Of a stretch of 64,000 nt of DNA, positions 46,901-57,342 are shown piece by piece (position 1 is the first letter of the stretch; every line of letters begins with the position of its first letter). The notes under the pieces are model-generated. The model was not told the DNA's origin and ran no database searches. It was given only the letters and a program-made list of their open reading frames with translations. The stretch comes from Parietaria judaica. Its lineage: Eukaryota; Streptophyta; Magnoliopsida; Rosales; Urticaceae. A program made the position numbers and the translations under genes. The stretch lies in NCBI GenBank assembly GCA_954871525.1, contig OX940870.1, positions 30,246,555 to 30,310,554 of the forward strand, given 5' to 3'.

Positions 46901-49900
46901 TATAATTTTTCCGTCTTTGTAAATTCTGACGAAAATATGACGCAACATTAGAAAACAATATATACATACATCATAGGTGTTTCATAAATGTAAAAAATGC
47001 AGGAATCACATGAGCAAATGACACGGTAAAGTTATTTTCGATCACCAAAATGTGAAATATACTTTGCTGACCTTCGATAAACATAAGAAGCTACTAAGGG
47101 GACCCGAGCAATCAAATTAAGTGAGTCCTCATATGTAGCTTCCCAGTACCTGAAAAAAATAATCAATATTTCATGCTTCCCAAATTTATTATGTATTTTA
47201 ATATAGGATGTTGACTAGGAAAGAAGCCCACTTTGATTTATGAATACCCTTCTCATAAGCTTTCTGAAACTCGCTCTGAACCTGAACATCAGACAATCTA
47301 GTAAGTTATTGTTAATAATCGGCTTGTAGGAATGTTCTTGTTCGTTAGGTTTTCTTAAATAATCCAGAAAAACTATCCCATTCCCACAAGAATAATTAGA
47401 GCTTAAAACACAAAATTAGAAACGGCTCATAGACATAACTTGCTCAGAAGATATTTCTCTGTAAATTAAATAATATTAACTAATAAAACTATTTGTTAAT
47501 AAAACTTTGAGCTCAACATTAATATTAAATAATAAAACTTCTTTTAATACATAATATTAACTTCCTTTAGATTTTGAAAATTAAGATTAAATCAATAGCA
47601 CAATGAGCAGAAACAAACCTGGAGGGCCATAACACCAGAAGCAAATTGAGTCATTGGATGAGAGGTAACAGGAAGGGCATCAATAGCCTTATAGACATAA
47701 TCTGCAAGTATGACATGTAACATTTTCTACTTAAAGGGGAAACAAAAAGTAAAACAACTAAGTAAAAACTATCGTGGATGAGTATTTCGGTTTTCCATTT
47801 TTTTTCCATTTTGTTCTTTACATAAGGAGCATTGGAGATTTTTTTTTATTTTTTTTCTTCTTACAGGAAACAAATCGAATTAAGTGAAAAGGGGCGTAAA
47901 GGATATTTCAAGTCCCACGAAATGAATATATGGTACTATAACAATGGTTTTCTATCTTTTGATGAGCTATTAGATACTATCGAAAAATGCGTCACCAATA
48001 TTGTCGCTTCCTGGTTACTAATAGTTGTATGGTTTACTAAATGATAATTAATCATTTCTAGCTAGATTATTACACAGCAAAAAAAGAAAAAGTTTGTAGT
48101 ACTATATCTAAGATTGCATTTCTAGGAAAATAAATCTATTTTGTACTATTTCTAAGATTGCATTTCTAGGAAAATAAATCTAGTTTTGTAGTACAAAAAA
48201 ATTAAGATGGAAATTAACCAGGCACTACTGCACGAGCACGCAAATCACTGGACAATGCATCAACTTGCTCCTTGGTAGGAACCTGGATTCACAGAAGCAG
48301 ATTTTTCTATTAAAGTTCACTTCAGAAAATACAGCGCTGTGCTAAGAATGTGTTTAGGCAATTTGTCAGCAGTATATCTCAGGATGATCGATTAAATTAA
48401 GCAGTTCCGGAAAGTTTTGAACTTAAATTTCCATGGATAACTTGATACTCCACTTACAGAGGGAACCATTTTAATATGCAATAGTAAATGCAATAGAATA
48501 ACAATAACTACTCACCTCTCTAACACAATCGATCACAAATTGAAGAACAAATAAAAAAATAATCACGTCGATCATTGAAAGATAATAGGGTAGTCAAAGC
48601 CAGAATATTATGATCATAGTTGGCCATTCATAGCTGTATATCATATCATGGGTTTTTAACATTCAGTAATGAACAGTCGAATAACATTATTGCTGAAAAC
48701 GGCTAGTTGATATACTAAACCGTTTCCAATAATATAGCAAATTTAAACTTCCAGTTCAAAAGTAAGTTGGGAGAATAGTCGAACCTTTCCGGTCAAAAGG
48801 AGCCAGAGAAGACCCTCAGGCAAAGGTTCTCCTTCAGGCTTAGCAGCCGGTAGGAGTTTCTGGCATTCAGGAATCGAAAGACCCCTAAAACGAATCCCCT
48901 GAAAAACCAAACATAAACCCGTGGTATTTACATTTCAAGAGAAGTAAATAGCGATATCAGAGAAATCTCCAACCTATAATTTTACGACAGAGCATACCTC
49001 ATCAGCGTCAAGTAGAGAGGTTTCCCAGAGAAGCCCGGTCATTCCTCTCATCCCGCCAATTACCTTTCAAACAAAATTTATGACATGACATATGTTTATT
49101 ATTGGAAACTTATCAAAACCGGAAAGAAAAAGATATTAGGCTTACCATATCAACAGTAATATTTCCCAACTGAACCTTTCCATGTTGTGACTTCAGTTTC
49201 TTCAGACGTTCCTGATAGCCAAAAAAGAATATTAAAAATCATCGAACACAGCTTCACTCAAATGCTTATCTAGAATACAGAAATATAATGACCCAAGTGT
49301 AGAATATAGAGTATAGATTCATATACAAACCTGTTGTTCAGGAATCAACTCCTTGAGCTGAGAGTGAAGATCCTGAGGCAAGAACCAACAATTTTTTTTT
49401 GAGAAAATATAAATATACAACTTATAACAAATGCATATAAATGTATCAAGTCAAGTAGTCGCATAATTAGCACTGTATATTCGCTTGAATGTAAATGTTG
49501 ATAGTTCGCATGGGTTTTTGCATATTGTCTTTTAAGATAGCTCGGATCGTGTTCTCGAAGGAATGATCACTACGTCTGTTATTCGATTTCTTTATTCAAC
49601 GAAATATTTCGAAATTCATCTCTTCAGTGATCCTATGCGTGTGCTTTGGTTATTTTTCATAGTCAATTCTTAGCGGAACGATGCAGAGTTTTTATATAAG
49701 CAATCGAAGAAATAGGTTTATACATTATCAAAGAGCTATTTGGGTCTTGTTAAATTCACACAATCTCTTAAAACTATATATCGCGCTTTCTTTCAGATTC
49801 CGCAATACACACCATGGCTTCTCGAAAAGAGAAAACCCGCATATACCGATCAAGAGGTTAACTTACAAGATCCGAGGACGTCTGGATTTGAAGCCATCTG

Positions 49901-50066
49901 ACCGTGTTCCTGAGATGAGCCTGGTCGGCCTGAAACACGAAATTACAAGACAATGCTGTAAGACTCTAATCAGAAAACCACAACGCTTAAAGGTGGATTT
50001 TCTAGTGAAACATACCACGCGAGACCGAAGCCTGGAAAGCACAGAGACGCTCTTATAGAAAACCAT
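43947..50066 (-). CDS. CSY4: Mitochondrial citrate synthase
   Basis: Nineteen exons chain to 473 aa: 50066-50016, 49929-49867, 49372-49331, 49211-49146, 49063-48998, 48898-48785, 48282-48219, 47701-47619, 47282-47233, 47149-47072, 46925-46797, 46648-46606, 46484-46398, 45812-45711, 45074-44967, 44886-44836, 44734-44661, 44574-44523, 44045-43947. All introns are GT-AG. The enzyme condenses acetyl-CoA and oxaloacetate to citrate, the entry step of the TCA cycle. The N terminus [17 protein letters not shown] is an Arg/Ser-rich mitochondrial presequence. Catalytic residues are present: His in SDHEGGN, His in GPLHGLANQ and Asp in [22 protein letters not shown] is the substrate-binding loop. Length and similarity fit the mitochondrial CSY4 type (about 474 aa in Arabidopsis), not the longer peroxisomal CSY forms. 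Looks intact. Confidence 0.96.
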
Positions 50067-50149
50067 CGCTCAGTTAACGATATCTGGCTCAATCACAAGA
50101 CACGGATTCAACAAACAAACAAGCAAAAAATCATTAAAATCATAGTCTA

Positions 50150-50940
50150 AACTAGAGGTTAGCATGGGTGGGTTGGGTTGGGTTGGGCCGCCCTGATGCT
50201 TTCAATGCCCGAACCAAACCGACCCGAGAAAAATCGGGTTGGTTTGGGCCGTCAGGGCCGATTAATTAAAATCGAATTTTACATTATAAAATACAATATG
50301 AAAAATATGCATCAATGTAGCTCAAAGTTGAATTACAAATACACCGAACATAATCAAACATAAACACGAAGACATAATCTAACACAACAAAATCATCAAT
50401 CAGATATCCAAAATCAGATCTATCAAACATCAAAACTGAGTCACTGTTTATGTTTAGCTTGGCAATTACTAGCCTGATTTTCAGTGAATCGAAATAATCT
50501 AGATCGCCACTGAGTCACTGTATACGTTTTGACAGAGAAAATCGAGCTTAATAAACGAAATGAGATTTGTAAATACTCACGATGGACGGGAATTTGAAGG
50601 GAAGTGGTGAGAAGAGGAGAGAAAGGCGAGGAGAAGAGTGGATTGGATTAATTGTTTGTAACCCTAATCGGGCTGTGTTTGTATTGGGCCTGAGTCAATC
50701 AGAATTTCAACATCTTATTCTCATCTCACGTATGATTCGGTCAGACAGACGTGGTGTGCTTCCACTACGAACGCCTTTTATTCTCTCTCTCTGGTTTGTT
50801 TCAACTTTGAACATCTCATGTGTTGGCTTCTCGAATCTCTGTTTTTGGAGAATCATCTTCAATCTCACATGCTACTTAATTTGTCTTCGTAACAGTTCGT
50901 ATACACACGACACGGCTATGGATTCGGGGTGAGCTAGGCG
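50150..50940. mobile_element. hAT-MITE-family remnant upstream of citrate synthase
   Basis: About 50158-50350 matches 62170-62340 in the same orientation: AATGCCCGAACCAAACCGACC, then GATTAATTAAAAT, then ATGCATNAATNTANCTCAAA-like blocks. It begins about 90 bp upstream of the citrate synthase ATG and so lies in or beside that gene's promoter. The right end was not located; about 51560-51625 holds related GGTTCGGG-type sequence. The rest of the stretch shows no gene. Confidence 0.6.
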
Positions 50941-50949
50941 TCATAGTGG

Positions 50950-51350
50950 GATCTAATTGGGGTCAAGGCCTTGCTTCTTGAGGGCTGGACTCGCCGTTAT
51001 GCCAACCAATCTTCCCTTTGTCAAAGAACGGGAATGGCGGGTGTCGGAGGTGGAGACCGATTGTCAAAGAGCGACTCGTTTGGCGAATGGATCGAATTTT
51101 AATTGTGTGCAAGGTCCCATCATAGCGGGTATCGGCATTTTAGCTCGGGAGGTCTGTCCGCTCGGAGGCCGATGGGCCCTGAAAACTTGTAATGAAGCGG
51201 CGAACCATGTTACTAGGTCCCGCCTCTCGGATCTAATTCCCGATATGTGGTCGAATAGATGTCCCGAGTGGCTTGTAACCTCTTTTCAAAGGGATTTGAT
51301 CCTTGTTCCTCATTAACGAAGTTATCTTATTATGTTTGTTACGGAATAAT
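50950..51350 (+). pseudogene. RNase H-like C-terminal fragment of a LINE-type element
   Basis: The frame 50957-51316 encodes VETDCQRATRLANGS, GPIIAGIGILAREV, then ALKTCNEAANHVTRSRLSD and PEWLVTSFQRDLIL. This is the order of the C-terminal half of plant reverse-transcriptase-associated RNase H domains (usually ESDC...GPIVDDI...ECN.AAH..AR). The N-terminal catalytic part and any RT are missing. It could also be a captured RNase H-like gene fragment. Confidence 0.5.
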
Positions 51351-51767
51351 AAAGAGTTATATTAATATTATTGTTACGGAATTATTTTTGCGGTTTACTC
51401 TATACCATTGTTTTTTTTTTCCGCACCCCCCCTTAAAGATTTCTGGCTCCACCCCTGAACAAGAACATAATATCAAAAATCTTGACAATATGTTTGCCGA
51501 ATGAAAAGCAATCGAAACGTAATTATAAACACTATTTGCGTTAAGAAAAAAAAATTGTGTCCCCATTAAAACCAAATCGAAGCCCGCACCGAGCCGAATC
51601 GGACAAAATCCCGGCTTCATCCCTATCAACACCGCGCAACACTAGGATCGAAAGAAACAAATTATCCACATAAATCACCTCAAAAATAAAAATAAAAATT
51701 ACTTACACCAATGTGGACAATTTAAAGCACCAACAAGAAATAAAATGACAATCGAAATTGCAATGGG
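51351..51767. other. Spacer between LINE remnant and aspartic protease
   Basis: Contains a block (TGGCTCCACCCCTG at 51444-51457) that is the inverse of the GGAGCCAGAA-type termini at 35800 and 36065. It probably also holds the 3' UTR of the protease. No gene. Confidence 0.4.
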
Positions 51768-53081
51768 TCACGACAAGGCACAGCCGTGACGCGTGAAGCC
51801 AAGCCTGGCCCTGTCCCTGTCGAACTCCAACAAGAAGCCCTGCTGCATCAGATTCCCGATCACCGACAACCCACCCTCCGAGCTCGCCGCCTGGATCGCC
51901 AGGCACTTCACTCCCTCCCCCACTTCAATGAAGTAGTTCCTCGCCGGCGGTGACAACACCGAGCCCCCGCCCAGCCGGAACCGCAGCCGCGGCAGACTCG
52001 GCCGCGACTCGCCTGATACGTTAACGCAGAGCTCGAAACCTGGGACCGGCTCGCTCGGACTCGGGAGCTTGACTCGCCGTCGAAACGCCGTCAGAATCAA
52101 ACGGTATGCCGGCTCGACTAGGAAAGTAAGAGTAGTTCCGGAGTCGACGACGGTTCCGCCGTTACCCAGCTCGTCGAGGGACCAGACGGAGGGGCTGATC
52201 GGTAATTTCTCGCCCCCGACGTAGACGCTCTCGATCCCCACGTAGTAGAAGGTCGGCGAGAGAGGGTTCCTCAGTAACGGCGTGAACCTCATCCTCTTGC
52301 TCGCGGTTTCTCCGATGGCGAGATAACTCGTCGGCGGCGGAAATATCGTGTAATCCATGAGACAGTACGAGAACTTGTTTCCGTATCGTTTGCCGAGCTG
52401 CGTCGCGAACGAGGTGGGCCCGTTTCCGAGGCCCAAGACTCCCTGGGCCCCGTTAAAGCTATTCGGGCCGGAGCTCCGAAACGAGCACCCGAAGTTAACC
52501 CGTCGCGTCATTGTCGTCGTCTCGTTTCCGGAGCTTAGTCTCAATGTCGCCGTTTCGCTTGAAAAAAACCCGTCCGTTACCGACCCGTCCGCGTACGAGT
52601 ACTCGTACCAGCACGGGCTGTGGAGCCGGGTGGGTTTGCACTCCGGGGTCGGGTCTGGCGGAGGGACGAGCCTGCACTCGTCAGCATAGCAGTGGTACGG
52701 GGAGAAGGTGGCGGAGTGTCGAGCGAGGAAAGCGGATCCGGGGCTCCGGCCCGAGCAGTTTCGGCACGCGGAGCAGCGGAGCCAGACGAGATCGCTGCCA
52801 GTGTCGGCAACGAGGAGGAGCTTCTGCGGCGGCGTACCGAGCTGGAGGCCGACAAAGTACTGGCCAGCACCGGTAGCAGCCCCGGAGACTAAGGGTGATT
52901 TGGTAACGCGGCCCCAGCAGAGCATAGCGGAAAGACGACGGGTGTCAGCTGCTAGTGTTTCGGCTGGACCGGAGAGGTTGCGGTGAAGGAGCGGAATCTT
53001 GAGGTATTCCCCGCCGGGGATGGCGGTTCCGGCGACGCATGAGAGTAGGAGAGAGATTGAGAGATAGTAGAGCTTCAGCAT
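51768..53081 (-). CDS. Nepenthesin-type aspartic protease, secreted (A1 family)
   Basis: A single uninterrupted frame of 437 aa from ATG 53081. A signal peptide is likely (LYYLSISLLLSCVAGTA, residues 4-20), followed by a short prosegment. The mature enzyme starts near GQYFVGLQLGTPP. The catalytic motifs are DTGSD (about residue 93) and DSGTT (about 315), with the flap Tyr region WYEYSYADGS between them. The Cys-rich insert after the first motif (CSACRNCSG ... CYADEC ... CKP ... CWYEY) is the mark of plant nepenthesin-like, atypical aspartic proteases. It probably acts in the secretory pathway or apoplast on unknown substrates. No introns, which is common in this subfamily. It is notably GC-rich compared with its surroundings. 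Looks intact. Confidence 0.95.
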   Translation of the reverse strand: MLKLYYLSISLLLSCVAGTAIPGGEYLKIPLLHRNLSGPAETLAADTRRLSAMLCWGRVTKSPLVSGAATGAGQYFVGLQLGTPPQKLLLVADTGSDLVWLRCSACRNCSGRSPGSAFLARHSATFSPYHCYADECRLVPPPDPTPECKPTRLHSPCWYEYSYADGSVTDGFFSSETATLRLSSGNETTTMTRRVNFGCSFRSSGPNSFNGAQGVLGLGNGPTSFATQLGKRYGNKFSYCLMDYTIFPPPTSYLAIGETASKRMRFTPLLRNPLSPTFYYVGIESVYVGGEKLPISPSVWSLDELGNGGTVVDSGTTLTFLVEPAYRLILTAFRRRVKLPSPSEPVPGFELCVNVSGESRPSLPRLRFRLGGGSVLSPPARNYFIEVGEGVKCLAIQAASSEGGLSVIGNLMQQGFLLEFDRDRARLGFTRHGCALS

Positions 53082-56000
53082 TGTATGGTAGAGAGAGACA
53101 GAGAATGATCAATTGGAGAGTAGAAATCAATGATCAGTTAAGGAAACCTTCTGTAATTAATTCTATTGGATGATGATCATATCAGATTCAGAGAGCTTCA
53201 ACATTGTTGAGAGTTCCAACATTAAGTTGAGAGAAAACAAACTAAAATATGATCAATTCAGGACACCTTTTTTGTTAATTGGAGTGAAGGGTCTCATATT
53301 ATAGGGATATCAGTGGCAAATGTACTCAAATTATGGCGAGGTAACTCGGCGGGTACCTAAGTTTCGAGATGAACAGTAGCAACCGTGTTTTTCGGTCCTA
53401 TTTTGCCACTCCTGCTAATTTGAAAGCTACATGTCAGCAACATATAATTATTAGATTCCTGTTATAAAGATGATAATACATGATAAACGAATTAAATTAG
53501 AACAATATTGAAGCTTTGATATGAAAAGTGCTCATAATATTCCGTAATACAAAAAAACATTAGCAGTTTTTGAGATGATTTGGCGCTTTGGGCACCATCT
53601 TTAAATTTGTCTTCTCTACATGCTTGATGTTAACTAAGACGATAAACTCGGGATATAATATGACAATCGCAAACTTCGTTACAATTGGAGGTCAAGTTTT
53701 CTGAACGTTGTTGCCCAAAAGACTCAAAACATTTAACAATGAGGAAGCATGCAAAACTTTGAATTTGGGAGCGTAAGCCGAATATCAAATTTAAGTTCGA
53801 AATAGATCAGTCAATGAATTGATTGAGTATCAATTATGTAACATTCAATAATAAATTGTGATGATTTAAAACATAACAAAATCAATTCAATTTACATAAC
53901 GCTCACAATTTAGAGAGAACGCTCGTATTGAGTGTCCAATTCAACTCAATTGCATAATAATAGCTATGAATTTTGATGAAAATAAATAGTATAATTAAAT
54001 AGTGTTGACACGTCGCTTATAATTTAACGGGATGCTTTTGTTGCTCTCGACTTAGTCACTATAAATGAAATTTGAATACTTGCCATCGTCGATTCACTTT
54101 GTCGTAAATTTGAGTATATTTGCCGCTATTATTCTTAAAATATAAGAGAGAGAGAGAGAGATGGAGTTAAAAGACTTTTGGTGGTAAGTGGATACGAAGA
54201 AATTGCGCATTCGACAAAATATTGATGTTTGGGTATGGAACTATGGATAGACATGTCTACGTGACGGTGAAGCTGGAGATATCCCATCCCGATCAGCCAC
54301 TCAAAAGCTGCCACGTGTGCATCTGTCAGGGAAGAAAGGGGATGGTTTCTCTTTCTCCAAAATAGCAGGCTGTCCTCTCGGGACGACAATTAAAAGCAGA
54401 AAATAATGATCAGTGACAGCCTGTTTTAGTGTGAAATAAATTCGAATAAAGTCTTCAAATATAATAATTGACGTTGAATAAATAATAAGAGAATGGTAAA
54501 ATAAAATGCAAGACAATAAAAGAAGAGAAAAGATTGGGTCTATATTATTATTTATGGGCAGAAGTTGAAAAATAATATAAATGTCGAGTCCAGAACAGAA
54601 GTGAGCCGTTGCTGAAAGCCCACTGATAAGCGACATTGCTTTTCTGTAGGGTAGGGAGATATGCGCATTGATGTAGTTTTATAGGGGTGGAAAAAATCCG
54701 CCCAAAAAAACCGATTAGTGAACGGAAATTGGATGGACCGAATTCAATTAAAATAGTAAATTCGGTATTAATTGAAAACCGGATATATTTGGTGAAAAAC
54801 AGAAACTAAATTACATAAATATGGTACATTTTTTGGGTAAATTTGAACGTTTCAAAAATTTAAGGAGACATAAAACAAATAGTGACATTCTATTTAACTG
54901 AGTGTTAACTAGTTTGATTAAAATTTGTTACTTTTGTCGCTAAAAACGTGCGTAATTTTAATTGGGGTTGAAACGTGAACAAAAAAATTATTGATGTGGA
55001 ACACTCGGGCATTGACGGACTTAAATGAATTGAAAATGCAGACTAGAATAGAAATTGATACATTTGATACTTTTACTGCAAAAATTATTTTCAAATAAGC
55101 CATAAATTAGTTTTGGAATATGCCGCATCATTACATTGTGGTATTTAATACCGTTAATAACACATTGTAAAAAAAACAAAAAAAACAACTACTTGTATAT
55201 TTGTCTGGATCCTATTATAATGGATAAGTAATTAAATACAATCACTATTACAAGTAGTGTTTCGAAGTGGACAAACCACTAAACTCACTCACGCAAGTCT
55301 AATTTATTGGTATACCGAAGACAATACGGATAACGGATATATCGATGTAGTTTTCATAAAAATAATCCGAATCCGATTATTTAAGGATATACTACAAAAT
55401 CGATTAGTATGTTAACGAGGTTTTCATAAAAAAAAATACACAATTTAAAAAATCGAACTTTTACTAAGATCATTGAGTTTTGGAAAGGAATTTGAGACAT
55501 TACGTAGGAAAAGTTGAATAAGATTAATTGCGCTTTGACTCCGAAGAAACCATAGTCAACTATCTTATGAAAAATCGAATAAGATATCAATCCTTGCATA
55601 TGGCAAACCAACGAGAGGCAGGGAAATTGTTGAGCAAAAAGCCGCCATAAATCTAGGTGAAGGGACCCAACAACCAACTCCACTTAAAGCATTTTATCTA
55701 TATATGTCACATCGAGTATGATCTTAGTTTATTCTAAATTTCCCAGAACATAGTAACAACACAAGGAGACCAAATTTTGGAAGGAAATAAGATTCAGTTC
55801 CTCTAACTCCAAAAAGGATATCCAAAAGCTCCTTGTGTTAGTGGTGTTGCGAGATTTCTTGAAATGGAGACTTACGTCAAGGGTAAAAACCACGAGCGCC
55901 TTGGCTCGAAGATTCTCTTTGAGCACCACACAAGAGGCATACAGACATTACATCACCGTACCGAATTCTTGATTTTGTAACTCTTTTCAACTTCAAAATA

Positions 56001-56850
56001 TGTGTCGAGGCATAATTTGCGGTAAAATATGATATTTCAAAAGTTTGAGGTAAAATATGAGCACCGACAAACATGATATTTCAAGAGTTTGTGGTAAAAT
56101 GTGTGTAATATATGACGTTGGAGGTAAAATATGAGCACCAACAAACATGATATTTTAAAATGTGTGTAATATATGATATTTCAAAACTTTGAGGTAAAGT
56201 GTGTAAGTTTATGTATAATGAACAAATAAGTTCATAATTTGTGTTGTCTATCTTGCGAGGCTATAGCTGTTACTTAAGCTGTCTCATGTAGAATTACGCG
56301 ACTCAAGTCTGTTAAGTATTTATTGCGAATTATTTTCTGATTTATTTTTCTTATTTTCTCTAACAGATTTGAGTTCGCAAAGTCTCCTCAAGTCTGTCGA
56401 CACCGTTTGAAGAACCAGTGCGGAAGGAGTCAGCTGGAAGTCGACCAGTGCAAGGGGATATTGCACCGCACCGATTCTCACAAGAGAAGTGGTCATCTAC
56501 ATTGAAGTCACAAGTCGGAGCGCAATCACCGATTCAAGACCAATTTATGTTACCAGATTCAAGGGAAGCCCTTTCTTTTAGCTAATTTAATTTGTTTGTA
56601 ATTGGTGTTTATAAACATTATTGGTGATTAATGGTGATTACTCTGAGTAAATGTCCCACAGATTAAGTTTGTCTACATTGGATATTCGCGAATTGCGTTA
56701 CAAAAACATTGAGAGTCTATTTAATTTTCCGCGTATATTGGTTATTAAAACGTAATCCACAAAGCATTGTAAACTGACTTTACAAATATGATAATAACTT
56801 AAGAACTTATGAATGATAATAACTCAAGTACTAACGTCGTCACTAATAAC
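53082..56850. other. AT-rich intergenic region
   Basis: The first ~250 bp are probably the promoter and leader of the protease (a CTATAATAT on the minus strand near 53298-53306 is a weak TATA candidate). A (GA)n tract lies at 54146-54162. The remainder has no gene; a short tandem repeat is listed separately. Confidence 0.45.
56010..56215. repeat. Irregular tandem repeat around TTTGAGGTAAAATATGAGC
   Basis: Units built of GAGGTAAAATATGAGCACC, (G/A)ACAAACATGATATTT and GTGTGTAATATATGA recur three to five times in shuffled order. Confidence 0.75.
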
Positions 56851-57170
56851 TAATGGGCAAAATGTGAATCCGGGTTAAACCCGGATTCGCAAAAAAAAAA
56901 TTAAAAAACCCGGATACCGAAATATCCGGGTCCGAGTTTTTTCGGAACCGGATATTTCGGTATCCGGGAAAATTAAAACCCGGATAGACAAATATCTGGG
57001 TTTTTAAAAAAAAACGGCTCAGATTAAAGAGCCGTTAGGGGGCGGCGTAAGTCACAGGCCACGTGGCGAAAAAAGAGCCGTTGGAGGTGCAACGGTCAAA
57101 ATTGTTGTAAGGTCCCTGAAATAGCCGTTGGACCTCAAAAAACACCACTTTACTCGAATTCCTTCACATT

Positions 57171-57182
57171 TTCCCTATAAAT
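57171..57182 (+). promoter_or_regulatory. TATA box of the hAT transposase gene
   Basis: CCCTATAAATAT lies about 165 nt upstream of the ATG at 57343 and just downstream of the GC-rich repeated sequence (AGAGCCGTT, AAAGAGCCGTTGG, ATAGCCGTTGGA). Confidence 0.6.
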
Positions 57183-57342
57183 ATCCCACTTCAACCTCAT
57201 TTTTTTCACACAACTCTTTCTCTTCATCTCCAATTCTCCCAAACTCTCTCAAGCTCCCATATTTCCGAATTTACTCCATAGTTTAGCTACTTTATAATTA
57301 TATAAATACTCTCTATTGTTAGTTTAATATATTGTCGTTAAT

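Noticed and set aside
47832..48044. 70-codon plus-strand frame in a citrate synthase intron
   Set aside because: AT-rich, no domain, antisense inside a well-defined intron.
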